Shown here: positions 32,285 to 41,132 of the stretch, piece by piece
Position numbering within the stretch: position 1 is the stretch's first letter
Layout: each line of letters starts with the position of its first letter
Origin: Cellulomonas sp. ES6
GTDB taxonomy: Bacteria; Actinomycetota; Actinomycetes; Actinomycetales; Cellulomonadaceae
Direction: 5' to 3'
Length of the DNA: 64,000 nucleotides
Assembly: GCF_030053835.1 (NCBI RefSeq)
Contig: NZ_CP125655.1
Coordinates: 1,488,001-1,552,000 of the forward strand
Translations under genes and position numbers: made by a program
Notes under the pieces: generated by a model
Told to the model about the DNA's origin: nothing
The model's input: the letters and a program-made list of their open reading frames with translations, nothing else
The model's database searches: none

Positions 32285-33696
32285 TGCCGGTCCACGAGGT
32301 TGCTCTGGATGTCGGCGGTCGCCTGCTCGATCACCTGGTCGGGCGTGAGCTCGCCGTCGAGCATCCGCTGCACGTCCGTGCCGAGGTAGTCGACGGCGCC
32401 CGCCCACCACGACGGCGTCGGGGCTCCGCCGGGGATCTGCGCGCCGGCCTCGACGGCCGTGGTCCACAGGTCCTGGTCGCCCAGGCCCGCCACCGGGCCG
32501 AACAGCGGCGCGGACGGGTCGGCGGCCGGCAGGTACGCGGGGATCGACGTGGCCAGCCCGTTCGGGTAGGTGTCGTTCGGTCCCCACACGGCGGAGTAGC
32601 CGGCCTCGTCGAACATGAGGAACTCGTAGAACAGCCACGCGAGGTCGGCGTTCTCCCCCGCCTTCGGCAGGACGAACGACGAGCCGCCCATCGCGCCGGA
32701 CCGGGCGCCGCCCTCCTCCCAGGCCGGCAACGGCATGGCGCGCCAGTCGCCGGTGGTCTGCGTGAGCTGCTGCTCCGGGGCGAACGAGAACCAGATGGCC
32801 CACGGGTAGAACACCTGGCGGCCGTCCTCGAGCGGGCCGACGTCGCTCGGGGACAGGTACTCGGCGCGCGTGCCCAGCCCCTCGGACTGCACGGTGTCGA
32901 GCCACCCGAGGATCTGCCGGTAGGCGTCGGAGTCGAGCCGCAGCTCGCCGTCCTCGTCCGCGATCGACGTGCCGAGCTGGCTCGCGTACATCTCGAGCTG
33001 GAGCTGCCCGAGGAACGCGCTCTGCTCCAGGTGGATCGGCTGCGCGTCCGGCACCGCCTGCTGGTACTGCCGCGCGGCGTCGAGCAGGTCGTCGTAGGTC
33101 TCGATCTGCGTGGCGTCGACCCCGGCGGCCTCGAGCGCGGTCGCGTTGTAGAACAGCAGGCCGGGGTCGAGGTCGAACGGCACGCCGTAGATGCCGCCGT
33201 CGAGCGAGTTCACGTCGACCTTCTGCGGCGCGATGTCGTCGACGTACGGCGCCAGGACGTCGCTGAGGTCCCACAGGTAGTCCGCGTACCCGGCGACCTT
33301 GGCGTCGTCGAGGAACACCCCGTCGGGGACGTCCGTCTCGGTGATGACCGTGTTCTGCAGCTTGGCGTCGATGTCGACGGCCTCGTGGTGGACCACGACG
33401 TCCGGGTAGACCTCGTTGAAGTCGTCGATGACGGCGTCGAAGACCTCGAACAGGTCGCCGGAGCGGTCCCAGATGGTGATCTCGCCGCTGGGGCTGCCGG
33501 TCGGCGCCTGGAGGCGGTCCGGGTCGGCGGACGTGGTGCCGGACCCGCCGGCCCCGTCGTCGGACCCGCCCGAGATGGACGGCCCGCAGGCGGCGAGGAC
33601 GGTGGTGGCGGCGAGCAGGCCCGCGGCGATCGCGAACGGGCGGGGGCGCGTCCGGGCCGCGGGGGCGGTCCGCGGACGGCGGTGGGTCGGGTGCAT
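32281..33696 (-). CDS. Extracellular sugar-binding lipoprotein, locus B
   Basis: 471 residues. Signal peptide with the lipobox LAAC (Cys near residue 37), then a Gly/Ser/Asp linker (GPSISGGSDDGAGG) and a family-1 solute-binding fold (GEITIWDRSGDLFEVFDAVI; GGIYGVPFDLDPGLLFYN; PWAIWFSFAPEQQ). It delivers an oligosaccharide, unidentified but presumably a GH2 substrate, to the coupled permeases. ATG at 33696 follows CGAGGGAG. First gene of the locus B operon and divergent from the LacI gene, with two operator-like sites between them. Confidence 0.92.
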   Translation of the reverse strand: MHPTHRRPRTAPAARTRPRPFAIAAGLLAATTVLAACGPSISGGSDDGAGGSGTTSADPDRLQAPTGSPSGEITIWDRSGDLFEVFDAVIDDFNEVYPDVVVHHEAVDIDAKLQNTVITETDVPDGVFLDDAKVAGYADYLWDLSDVLAPYVDDIAPQKVDVNSLDGGIYGVPFDLDPGLLFYNATALEAAGVDATQIETYDDLLDAARQYQQAVPDAQPIHLEQSAFLGQLQLEMYASQLGTSIADEDGELRLDSDAYRQILGWLDTVQSEGLGTRAEYLSPSDVGPLEDGRQVFYPWAIWFSFAPEQQLTQTTGDWRAMPLPAWEEGGARSGAMGGSSFVLPKAGENADLAWLFYEFLMFDEAGYSAVWGPNDTYPNGLATSIPAYLPAADPSAPLFGPVAGLGDQDLWTTAVEAGAQIPGGAPTPSWWAGAVDYLGTDVQRMLDGELTPDQVIEQATADIQSNLVDRQ

Positions 33697-33740
33697 CGGC
33701 ACTCCCTCGTGCGAGCAGGGGTGCGGCGGCTCCGCACCTC

Positions 33741-33758
33741 TTTGCCAACGTGTGCAAA
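33741..33758. promoter_or_regulatory. Operator-like site 1 between locus B and its LacI gene
   Basis: TTTGCCAACGTGTGCAAA. Its reverse complement, TTTGCACACGTTGGCAAA, matches the site at 33769-33786 at 16 of 18 positions, so the same sequence occurs twice in opposite orientation. Confidence 0.6.
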
Positions 33759-33768
33759 CTAGCGCGGC

Positions 33769-33796
33769 TTTGCACACGATGGCAAGCCCCTATGCT
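33769..33796 (+). promoter_or_regulatory. Operator-like site 2 overlapping the LacI promoter, locus B
   Basis: TTTGCACACGATGGCAAG (33769-33786) begins exactly at a plausible -35 (TTTGCA). TATGCT (33791-33796) follows after 16 bp as a -10. Binding of LacI here would repress its own gene. Confidence 0.55.
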
Positions 33797-33821
33797 GGGG
33801 CTCGACCGACGAGGGGGTGCC

Positions 33822-34862
33822 ATGGCCGCGACACTGCGGGACGTCGCCGAGCACGCGCAGGTCTCCGTGCGCACGGTGTCCAACGTGGTCAGCGGCTACG
33901 CGCACGTCAGCGAGAAGATGCGCCGCCGCGTGCTCACCGCCATCGAGGAGCTCGACTACCGGCCGAACCCCGTCGCGCGCACCCTGCGGACCGGCCGCAC
34001 GGGCGTCCTCGCGCTCGTCGTCCCCGAGATCGACCTGCCCTACTTCGCCGAGCTGGCCCGCGAGATCATCAACGCCGCCGCCCGGCACGGGTACCGCGTG
34101 ATGGTCGACCAGACCGGGCACGACCACGAGCGCGAGCGCGAGCTGCTCACCGGGGCCGACCGCACCATGCTGTTCGACGGGGTGCTGTTCAGCCCGCTCG
34201 TCACCCGCGCCGAGCTGCTCGAGATGCAGCCCGCGACGACCATGCCGCTGGTGCTGCTCGGCGAGCACGAGTTCGACGGCCGGTACGACCACGTCGCCAT
34301 CGACAACGTGCAGGCCGCCCGGGACGCCGTCGCCCACCTGCTCGCCCGGGGCCGGACGCGCGTCGCCGCCATCGGCGCCCAGCCCGAGGAGTCCTACGCC
34401 ACGCCCCAGCAGCGGACCACCGGGTACGAGCGCGCGCTCCGGGACGCCGGCCTGCCCGTCGAGCCCGAGCTGATGCGGCCCGCCGCGCACTACCGCCGCG
34501 CCGACGGCTACCGCGCCACGGAGGCCCTGCTCCGGCTGCCGGACCGACCCGACGCGATCTTCTGCTACTCCGACCTGCTCGCCACCGGCGCGATGCGCGC
34601 GGTGTTCGACGCCGGCCTGCGCGTCCCCGAGGACGTCGCCGTCATCGGCGTCGACGACATCGAGGAGGGCCGCTACTCCCGGCCCACGCTGAGCACGGTG
34701 TCCCTGGACACGCCGTTCATCGCGCGCGAGGCCGTCGCCCGCATCACCGCCCGCATCGGCGACCCGGACACGCCCGCCGTCGAGGTCACCGCCCCGCACA
34801 CCGTGCTCGCGCGGGAGAGCACGGGCGGGCCCGACGGAGCCGACGGGGACGCCCGGGCCTGA
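33822..34862 (+). CDS. LacI family transcriptional regulator, locus B
   Basis: 346 residues. Helix-turn-helix TLRDVAEHAQVSVRTVSNVV at 4-23, hinge LDYRPNPVARTLRTGRTG, and a periplasmic-binding-type effector domain with FSPLVTRAEL, AIFCYSDLLATGAMRAV and VIGVDDIEEGRYSRPTLSTV. ATG at 33822 follows GAGGGGG. Divergent from the sugar transport operon it probably represses. The imported sugar or a product of the GH2 enzyme is the likely inducer (inference). Confidence 0.93.
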   Translation: MAATLRDVAEHAQVSVRTVSNVVSGYAHVSEKMRRRVLTAIEELDYRPNPVARTLRTGRTGVLALVVPEIDLPYFAELAREIINAAARHGYRVMVDQTGHDHERERELLTGADRTMLFDGVLFSPLVTRAELLEMQPATTMPLVLLGEHEFDGRYDHVAIDNVQAARDAVAHLLARGRTRVAAIGAQPEESYATPQQRTTGYERALRDAGLPVEPELMRPAAHYRRADGYRATEALLRLPDRPDAIFCYSDLLATGAMRAVFDAGLRVPEDVAVIGVDDIEEGRYSRPTLSTVSLDTPFIAREAVARITARIGDPDTPAVEVTAPHTVLARESTGGPDGADGDARA

Positions 34863-34956
34863 GCGGCGAGGGCCGGACGTCACCGCACGGCGGCGCCCCG
34901 CGACCCCGCTCGACCCCCCGAAGGGCCCTGGTCCCGCCGCCGGGCCCGGTGCCACG

Positions 34957-35286
34957 ATGACGCGCATGGAGCCCCGCGCCCGCACCCGCACCCTCGCCGT
35001 CGCCGGCCTCGCGGCGGCCACCCTGCTGCTGCTCGCGGCCTGCGCGGCCGGCGTCAACCCGGAGGTCGGCACGCCGCCGCCCGGCTCCGAGGCACCGGCC
35101 GGGTTCTGGCTGGGCCTGTGGCACGGCGTCATCCTGCCGGTCACCTGGATCGTGTCGCTGTTCACCGACACGGTGACGCCCTACGAGGTGCACAACAACG
35201 GCAACTGGTACGACGTCGGATTCGTGCTGGGGATCTCGATCGTCTTCGGCGGGCCGCTCGGCGCCCGCCGCTCACGCCGGCGCTGA
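34957..35286 (+). CDS. Small membrane lipoprotein-like protein of unknown function
   Basis: 109 residues. A hydrophobic N-terminal segment ends LLLLAACAAG (lipobox-like Cys near residue 29). Two further hydrophobic stretches follow: FWLGLWHGVILPVTWIVSLF, then YEVHNNGNWYDVGFVLGISI. The YEVHNNGxWYD pattern is common in small actinobacterial membrane proteins without known function. ATG 34957 or 34966 could be used. It stands alone 94 bp after the LacI gene and is convergent with the GGDEF-EAL gene. Confidence 0.75.
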   Translation: MTRMEPRARTRTLAVAGLAAATLLLLAACAAGVNPEVGTPPPGSEAPAGFWLGLWHGVILPVTWIVSLFTDTVTPYEVHNNGNWYDVGFVLGISIVFGGPLGARRSRRR

Positions 35287-35322
35287 TCGGCACCGGCCCC
35301 CGGCCGGGACCTCCGCCCGCTC

Positions 35323-37611
35323 TCAGGCGCGGGCGTGCGCCCCGTCCGCCATGCGCCGCAGCGTGGCCGTGAGCTCCGCCGCGGGCAGCGGGCGGCTGTG
35401 GAAGTACCCCTGCGACCGGTCGCAGCCGAGCCGGCGCAGCACCGCCAGCGTCTCGGCGTCCTCGACGCCCTCCGCGACCACGTGGAGCCCCAGGTGGTGC
35501 CCGAGCTGCACCGTGCCCGCGACGATCGCGCGGGTGCGCGGGTCGGCCGTCAGCCGCGCGGTGAACGAGCGGTCGATCTTCAGCTCCTCCGCCGGCAGGT
35601 CGTTGAGGTAGGCCAGCGAGGAGTAGCCGGTGCCGTAGTCGTCGATGCTGACGCCGATGCCCTGCGCGGCGATCCGCTGCGTGACCCGGATCGCGAGCTG
35701 CGGGTCGCGCATGAGGCTGGTCTCGGTGATCTCGACGACCAGCCGGTCGGACGGCAGGCCCGCCGAGACGAGCGCCTGGTCGATCACGCCGAGCAGCTGC
35801 GGCTCCTCGAGGCAGGACGTCGACAGGTTGACCGCGACCCGCAGGTCCAGGCCCTCGTCCCGCCAGCGCACCGCCTGGGCGGTCGCCTGGCTCAGCACCT
35901 GCCACGTGACGAGCTGCATCACGCCGTGCGCCTCGGCCAGGTCCAGGAACGCGACGGGCGGCAGCACGCCGTGGGTCGGATGGTCCCAGCGCACCAGGGC
36001 CTCGACGCCGACCGGCCGGCCCGTCGCCACGTCCACCTGCGGCTGGTAGTGCAGCACCAGCCGCCCGTGCTCGCCCCCGGTGGTCGTGAGCATCGCGCGC
36101 AGGTCCTCGAGCAGCTCCCGCTCGGCCCGGGCCCGGATGTCGGCCTCGTGGTCGAACACCCGGATGCCCCCGCCCGCGCGCTTCGCCAGGTACATCGCGG
36201 CGTCGGCCCGGCGCAGCAGCTCGCCCTGGGCGCGGCCCTCCAGCGCGGTGCAGGCCACGCCGATGCTGGACGCGACGTGGATCGTGCGGTCGGCGACGTC
36301 GACGGGCTCGGCGACGGTGGCCGCGAGGCGCTGCGCGACCCGCACCGCCGCCGGCGCGTCGGAGCCCGGCAGCACCACCGCGAACTCGTCGCCGCCCAGC
36401 CGCGCCAGCAGCCCGCGGCCGGCCACGGCCTCGTCGAGCCGGGCGGCGACCGCCACGAGCACCGCGTCCCCGACGGCGTGGCCGAAGCGGTCGTTGACGT
36501 CCTTGAACTTGTCGAGGTCGACGATGAGCAGCGCGGCGCCGCCCTCGCCGTCGGACGCGTCCGCGACCGCCTCGATCAGGGCGCGGCGGTTCGCGACGCC
36601 CGTCAGCGGGTCCGTCCGCGCCTCGATGCGCGACGTGGCGAGCTGCGACAGCTCGCCGACGAGGTGGAACACCCGGCCGCTCGCCGCGAACACCCCGAGC
36701 GCCGCCAGCAGCGCCACCGACCGGTCCGCGCCGGCCGTGAACACGTCGAGCAGCAGCAGCACGACCCCGGCGACGATGACGACGATCGAGCCCGTCGTCG
36801 TCGCCCGCGACGACGCGTACCGGCGGGCGCTGCGGGCGCGCGGCAGCATCGACGCCACCGCCAGCGCCACGGCGAAGCCCGTCCACGCGAGCACCACGCC
36901 GGGGCCCACGCCCGGGGCGTCCTCGCCGAGCCGCAGCGCCCGGAGCAGACCGCCGATCTCGATCAGCGCCAGCCCGGCGATCACGCCGACCAGCGTCAGC
37001 GCCCGGGCGTCCCGGCGCAGGTCCGCGATGGCGGACACCGTCAGCGCCGTGCCGAGCATCACCGTCATGACCGCGAGCCGCACCAGGTGGCCGACGAGCG
37101 CGACGACCGGCACCGCGGCGGCCGCGCCGTCCGGGAGCTGGCGCACCACCCACAGCCCGAGGGCCAGCGCGCACAGCGTCGAGCCGATCGCGTTCAGCCA
37201 GTCCCCCGGGTCGGAGACCGCGGTGCGGAGCCGGTTCCAGCGCACCAGGCCCTGGTACGCGACCGCCGACGCGAGGACCGCCCCGGCCGTCAGGCCCACG
37301 CCGTCGAGGTCACCGGGCAGCGCCCGCACGGCCAGCTCGACGACGAGCCCGACGGCGACCACGGCGGCGGACCGGGCCGCCCAGCGCCACACCTGGGCGT
37401 CCGTTCCCGTGAGCTGCCGGACCCGGGCGCGCAGCGCGACCGCCGCCACGGCGGCCGTCACCGCCCCCGCGGCCACGCCGACCTCCGGCGGCGCGGCGAC
37501 CGCGGCGGCCACGGCGACGAGCGTCAGGACCGCGAGGGCACGCACCGCCCAGCGCAGCCGCGGCGCGGCGTCGGCCGCTGCGCCGGACCGGTGCGGGGAT
37601 GCGCGGAACAT
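35323..37611 (-). CDS. Membrane-bound GGDEF-EAL protein (cyclic-di-GMP turnover)
   Basis: 762 residues. Eight or so hydrophobic segments (residues 20-325) form a membrane sensor. The GGDEF domain spans about 335-490 with TDPLTGVANRRALIE, DLDKFKDVNDRFGH and RLGGDEF. The EAL domain spans about 510-755 with VEALVRWDHP, VNLSTSCLEE, EITETSLM, DDYGTGYSSLAYL, LKIDRSF, AEGVEDAETLA and GYFHSRPLP. Both active sites look complete, so it may make and degrade cyclic-di-GMP. There is no RxxD product-inhibition site before GGDEF. ATG at 37611. Divergent from the desaturase gene. Confidence 0.93.
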   Translation of the reverse strand: MFRASPHRSGAAADAAPRLRWAVRALAVLTLVAVAAAVAAPPEVGVAAGAVTAAVAAVALRARVRQLTGTDAQVWRWAARSAAVVAVGLVVELAVRALPGDLDGVGLTAGAVLASAVAYQGLVRWNRLRTAVSDPGDWLNAIGSTLCALALGLWVVRQLPDGAAAAVPVVALVGHLVRLAVMTVMLGTALTVSAIADLRRDARALTLVGVIAGLALIEIGGLLRALRLGEDAPGVGPGVVLAWTGFAVALAVASMLPRARSARRYASSRATTTGSIVVIVAGVVLLLLDVFTAGADRSVALLAALGVFAASGRVFHLVGELSQLATSRIEARTDPLTGVANRRALIEAVADASDGEGGAALLIVDLDKFKDVNDRFGHAVGDAVLVAVAARLDEAVAGRGLLARLGGDEFAVVLPGSDAPAAVRVAQRLAATVAEPVDVADRTIHVASSIGVACTALEGRAQGELLRRADAAMYLAKRAGGGIRVFDHEADIRARAERELLEDLRAMLTTTGGEHGRLVLHYQPQVDVATGRPVGVEALVRWDHPTHGVLPPVAFLDLAEAHGVMQLVTWQVLSQATAQAVRWRDEGLDLRVAVNLSTSCLEEPQLLGVIDQALVSAGLPSDRLVVEITETSLMRDPQLAIRVTQRIAAQGIGVSIDDYGTGYSSLAYLNDLPAEELKIDRSFTARLTADPRTRAIVAGTVQLGHHLGLHVVAEGVEDAETLAVLRRLGCDRSQGYFHSRPLPAAELTATLRRMADGAHARA

Positions 37612-37828
37612 GCCTTGATCATCGGCCCCGGGCCCCCGGCCTGGAGCGCGGGCCGCAGCGATTCACCCGGTCCCCGCGGGTGATCCGGGACACGTCCGGG
37701 ACGACCGAGGCGTGGGCGCTCCGGCGCCTCCGGCAGGTCCCGGGGTACCGTGGGGTGATCCGAACGATCGAGCGCCTCGCTCACGCCGCGGCTGGGAAGC
37801 CGACCGACCCCCACCGTTCGGAGACCCC

Positions 37829-38911
37829 GTGCCCGCATCCCCTCCCGTCACCACGCGCACCTCGGCCGCCCAGAGCGCCGTCACGGGCTCCTACCAGGAG
37901 CTCTCGCAGCAGGTCCGGGAGGCCGGGCTGCTGACGCGCACGACCGGCTACTACGTGGGGCTGCTGGTCGGCCTCGGGGTCGCCCTCGCCGCGCTCGTCG
38001 CCGGGTCGGTGCTGCTCGGCCACTCCTGGTTCCAGCTGATCGTCGCCGGTGCCCTCGGCATCGTGCTGACGCAGTTCGCGTTCGTCGCGCACGAGGCGTC
38101 CCACCGCCAGGTGCTGGCGTCCGGCCCGGCGAACGACCGGCTCGGGCGCGTGCTCGCCAACGGCGTGGTCGGCATCAGCCACTCGTGGTGGATGTCGAAG
38201 CACTCGCGGCACCACGCCAACCCGAACCGCGTCGGCAAGGACCCGGACATCGCCCCGGACACCATCGTGTTCCTGGAGCAGGACGCGGTCGGGCTGGGAC
38301 GGGTGAAGGCGGCGCTGGCGCGCGTGCAGGGCTGGGCGTTCTTCCCGCTGCTGACGCTCGAGGGACTGAACCTGCACGTCACGTCGATCCGCTCGCTGCT
38401 CACCGCCGAGCGCAGCCGCTCGCGGACCCTGGAGCTCGCGATGATCGCCGCGCGGCTCGCCGCGTACGTCGCGCTGGTGCTGTGGCTGCTGCCCGTGGGG
38501 CTGGCCTTCGCGTTCCTCGGCGTGCAGCTCGCCGTCTTCGGCGTCTACATGGGCGCGTCGTTCGCCCCGAACCACAAGGGCATGGCGATCATCCCGGAGG
38601 GCAGCCGGCTGGACTTCCTGTCCAAGCAGGTCCTCACGTCCCGGAACATCACGGGCGGGCGGTTCATGAGCGCCCTCATGGGCGGGCTCAACTACCAGGT
38701 GGAGCACCACCTGTTCCCCAGCATGCCGCGGCCGCACCTCGCGCGGGCCCGCCTGCTGGTGCGGGAGCACTGCTCCCGCCACGGCGTCCCCTACACGGAG
38801 ACGTCCCTGCTGCGGTCGTACGCGATCGTCGTGCAGTACCTCAACCGCGTCGGGCTGGCCGCGCGGGACCCGTTCGACTGCCCGATCGTCCGGCGGTACC
38901 GGGCGGTCTGA
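37829..38911 (+). CDS. Membrane fatty acid desaturase
   Basis: 360 residues. The three histidine boxes of acyl-lipid/acyl-CoA desaturases are present: HEASH (about 90), HSRHHANPN (about 128) and QVEHHLFPSMPRPHL (about 290). They lie between paired membrane helices (GLLVGLGVALAALVAGSVLL; AAYVALVLWLLPVGLAFAFL). The family uses a di-iron centre to introduce a double bond into membrane fatty acyl chains; regiospecificity is not evident. GTG at 37829 has GGAG six bases upstream. Followed by a strong palindrome at 38928-38949. Confidence 0.92.
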   Translation: MPASPPVTTRTSAAQSAVTGSYQELSQQVREAGLLTRTTGYYVGLLVGLGVALAALVAGSVLLGHSWFQLIVAGALGIVLTQFAFVAHEASHRQVLASGPANDRLGRVLANGVVGISHSWWMSKHSRHHANPNRVGKDPDIAPDTIVFLEQDAVGLGRVKAALARVQGWAFFPLLTLEGLNLHVTSIRSLLTAERSRSRTLELAMIAARLAAYVALVLWLLPVGLAFAFLGVQLAVFGVYMGASFAPNHKGMAIIPEGSRLDFLSKQVLTSRNITGGRFMSALMGGLNYQVEHHLFPSMPRPHLARARLLVREHCSRHGVPYTETSLLRSYAIVVQYLNRVGLAARDPFDCPIVRRYRAV

Positions 38912-38927
38912 CCGCCTCGGCGCCGGG

Positions 38928-38949
38928 CCGTCACCCCGCGGGGTGACGG
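38928..38949. terminator. Perfect 22-bp palindrome between convergent desaturase and cold-shock genes
   Basis: The palindrome reads CCGTCACCCCGCGGGGTGAC plus two further G residues. It lies 17 bp after the desaturase stop and 47 bp beyond the cold-shock gene stop, a natural place for a bidirectional terminator. The core TCACCCCGCGGGGTGA is identical to that at 13022-13037. Confidence 0.6.
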
Positions 38950-38995
38950 CGGGTGGTCCCGGCCGCCGGGCGAGGCCCGGCAGCCGGGACGCCGG

Positions 38996-39205
38996 TCACG
39001 CGAGCGGCCGGATGTTCGACGCCTGCGGGCCCTTGGGGCCCTGGGTGACGTCGAACTCGACCTGCTGGTTCTCGTCGAGCGAGCGGTAGCCGCCGGTCTC
39101 GGCGATCGCGCTGAAGTGCGCGAACACGTCCGGACCGCCGTCGGACGGGGCGATGAACCCGAAGCCCTTCTCGGCGTTGAACCACTTCACGGTCCCGTGG
39201 GTCAT
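38996..39205 (-). CDS. Cold-shock protein (CspA family)
   Basis: 69 residues, one cold-shock domain. [20 protein letters not shown] carries RNP1, and [10 protein letters not shown] carries RNP2. It binds single-stranded RNA or DNA as an RNA chaperone. ATG at 39205 follows GGAGAGAAGACATC, a good ribosome site. Unusually, the frame upstream of this ATG stays open for another 132 codons with coding-like composition (see 39206-39601), so the gene is nested at the 3' end of a longer frame. Confidence 0.93.
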   Translation of the reverse strand: MTHGTVKWFNAEKGFGFIAPSDGGPDVFAHFSAIAETGGYRSLDENQQVEFDVTQGPKGPQASNIRPLA

Positions 39206-39601
39206 GATGTCTTCTCTCCTTCGAAGCGAGGCGACGCGACTGCGACGCCTCGAGCCGCGCCCCGAGGGGCACGGACAGTGGTGGCCGTGGAGCGTGCGCT
39301 GCACGGCGGCGGCCGGGGGGCGGACGCCCGCGAGCAGGGCGACGGCGCCCTGCCACGACGGGGCGACGCCCAGGGCGCGCGAGTGGTGGTCGTGGACGTG
39401 GTGGCCGTCGGCCTCGCGCGCCACCGTGCCGGCGTACTCGCCGGCGCGGGTCGCGACCCAGAGGTCGTCGTCGGCCTGCCGCCAGTCGAGGGCGGCGGGG
39501 GGCGTCGGCGCCGCGTCGGCCGCAGGGCGGCGGGCGGGGCGGACGAGGGTGGGACGGTCGGGACGAACGGTGGTGAACGTGGTGATGGTGACTGCTCTCA
39601 C
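39206..39601 (-). CDS. Unrecognised N-terminal protein region running in frame into the cold-shock gene
   Basis: From GTG 39601 the frame runs 132 codons without a stop into the cold-shock ATG, giving a potential 201-residue fusion. Codons show strong G/C third-position bias up to about residue 110. The sequence [20 protein letters not shown] is followed by [20 protein letters not shown], resembling small unknown actinobacterial proteins. The last 20 residues ([19 protein letters not shown]) cover the cold-shock ribosome site and look less protein-like. Either a stop was lost, or the region is translated as a long isoform, or it is an accidental open frame. Confidence 0.45.
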
Positions 39602-39772
39602 TCCGCGCGCCGTCGGCGGCTGCGGAGGTGGTCGGGGGGCGGGTCAAGGGTGGTCGCCGGCTTCGTGCGGGCGACGGGTCAGGCCCTGCCGCGGCGGGGA
39701 GGTCTCTCGTCCCCGCGGATCGAGTCCGGTCAGTCTACAGGACGGCGCCGCGGGGGCCCTGGCGGGCGGCGC

Positions 39773-40384
39773 TCAGCCGCCGAGGTGACCGCCCACCGCA
39801 CCGGCGCCGCCCGCCTTCGCGGCCGTGACCACGCCCGACGTGATGAGGGCCGCGAGCGGCGAGGCGGCCACGGTCCCCCCGGCGTCCAGATGGTCGGCCT
39901 GCGCCCGCAGCGCCTGCGCGACCGGACGCGCCCCGCCCGCGCGGTGCGCGACGACGGTGTCCGCGAGCGCGCGCAGCAGCGACGGCGGCTGCGACTGCTC
40001 CACGTGGTCGGTGCGTGCGACCAGGGGCAGGAGCAGCGCCCGGCCCCGCGCCGGCTTCGCCCGCAGCAGCAGCGTGCCGCCACCGTTCGGGAGCAGCGCG
40101 ACCGAGGTGCCCGGCTCCAGCCGGACCTCGCGGCGCCACACCCGGCAGCGGACGCGCAGCAGCGTGCCGGCGCCGGGGTCCAGCCACGTCGACTGCCACA
40201 GCAGCACCACGAAGAACAGGGCGAGGGCCGGGACGGCCGTGACCGCGTGGACCCGGTTCTCCGGCTGGGTGACCGCCAGGACGACCACCACGGCGAGTGC
40301 CGCGACCGCCGTGCCCGCGGCCCAGACGCGGCCCGACCCCGAGGAGAACCCCGGGACCCGGACCCGGGCACCGCCGCCGCTCAT
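39773..40384 (-). CDS. Hypothetical protein with two membrane helices
   Basis: 203 residues. After a short Gly/Arg-rich start, two adjacent hydrophobic helices (AAGTAVAALAVVVVLAV and AVTAVPALALFFVVLLW, about 18-60) are followed by a cytoplasmic or wall-side beta region (VRLEPGTSVALLPNGGGTLL). The C-terminal part is helical (LRALADTVVAHRAGG). Its ATG overlaps the stop of the upstream gene by four bases, so the two are co-translated. No family recognised. Confidence 0.65.
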   Translation of the reverse strand: MSGGGARVRVPGFSSGSGRVWAAGTAVAALAVVVVLAVTQPENRVHAVTAVPALALFFVVLLWQSTWLDPGAGTLLRVRCRVWRREVRLEPGTSVALLPNGGGTLLLRAKPARGRALLLPLVARTDHVEQSQPPSLLRALADTVVAHRAGGARPVAQALRAQADHLDAGGTVAASPLAALITSGVVTAAKAGGAGAVGGHLGG

Positions 40385-41064
40385 CCCGGTTCCCCCCACG
40401 GCGCTCCGGCGAACGCCTCGGTGCGCCACGGTAGCCGCACCCTCTCCCCCGCGTGCACCCGCCGGCACAGCTCCATCGCCCGGTCGAACCGCATCCGCCG
40501 GCCCCCGCCGGTGAGCTCGGCGCCGCCCGGCTGCCACGTCGCGCTCCACCGCGGGTGCCGCAGCACGACCGTCTCGCCCGCCACCACGTGGCCGATCGCC
40601 TGGTCGACCTCGTCCAGCAGCGCCTCCGACCCGGGGTCGCAGGCGTCGCACGCGCACACCGGCACCCTCTCGACGACGACGTCCGGGCGGACCACCGCGA
40701 CCGCCAGCGGAGCCGGAAGCCCCGGGGTGTCGGCGTCGCCCTCCCGCTCGAGCAGCAGCAGACGCATCGCGCCGTCGCGCGGCGGCACGACCGCGAGCCC
40801 TCGGTCCTCCCCCGGCAGCGCCGTGCGGTCCTGCGGGCCGACCGGCTCGGTGCGCGCACCCAGGCGGGACACGAGCACGTCCACCCACGCTGTCGCGCGC
40901 GCGTGCACGATGCGGAGCCGCTCCGGGTCCGTCACGCGGCCGTACTCGTCGTCCGCGGGGCCGTGGACGTCGGCGTGCGGGTCCGGCCACGACGGCAGGC
41001 CCAGGCGGTCGTACCGCCGGGCGACGTCGGCGCGCAGGTCGTCGAGGAGGAAGGGCACGAGCAC
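40381..41064 (-). CDS. DUF6226-like protein of unknown function
   Basis: 227 residues, soluble. An N-terminal helical region (DLRADVARRYDRLGLPSWPD) is followed by a beta-rich middle and the segment VPVCACDACDPGSEALLDEV near residue 134, with three close cysteines. The C-terminal end is FAGAPWGEPG. The CACDACDxGSE pattern resembles the family I know as DUF6226; this is from memory and the function is unknown. GTG at 41064 or 41058 could be the start, and neither has a clear ribosome site. It overlaps the membrane-protein gene downstream. Confidence 0.6.
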   Translation of the reverse strand: MLVPFLLDDLRADVARRYDRLGLPSWPDPHADVHGPADDEYGRVTDPERLRIVHARATAWVDVLVSRLGARTEPVGPQDRTALPGEDRGLAVVPPRDGAMRLLLLEREGDADTPGLPAPLAVAVVRPDVVVERVPVCACDACDPGSEALLDEVDQAIGHVVAGETVVLRHPRWSATWQPGGAELTGGGRRMRFDRAMELCRRVHAGERVRLPWRTEAFAGAPWGEPG

Positions 41065-41132
41065 GACCGTAGACGCCGCCGGAGGCCGACCGGTCGCGGA
41101 CCCTGGCCGAGCGCCGTGCACGGCGCGCGGAC

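Noticed and set aside
37612..37828. tRNA or riboswitch in the GGDEF-desaturase divergent region
   Set aside because: No cloverleaf or conserved riboswitch core could be recognised.
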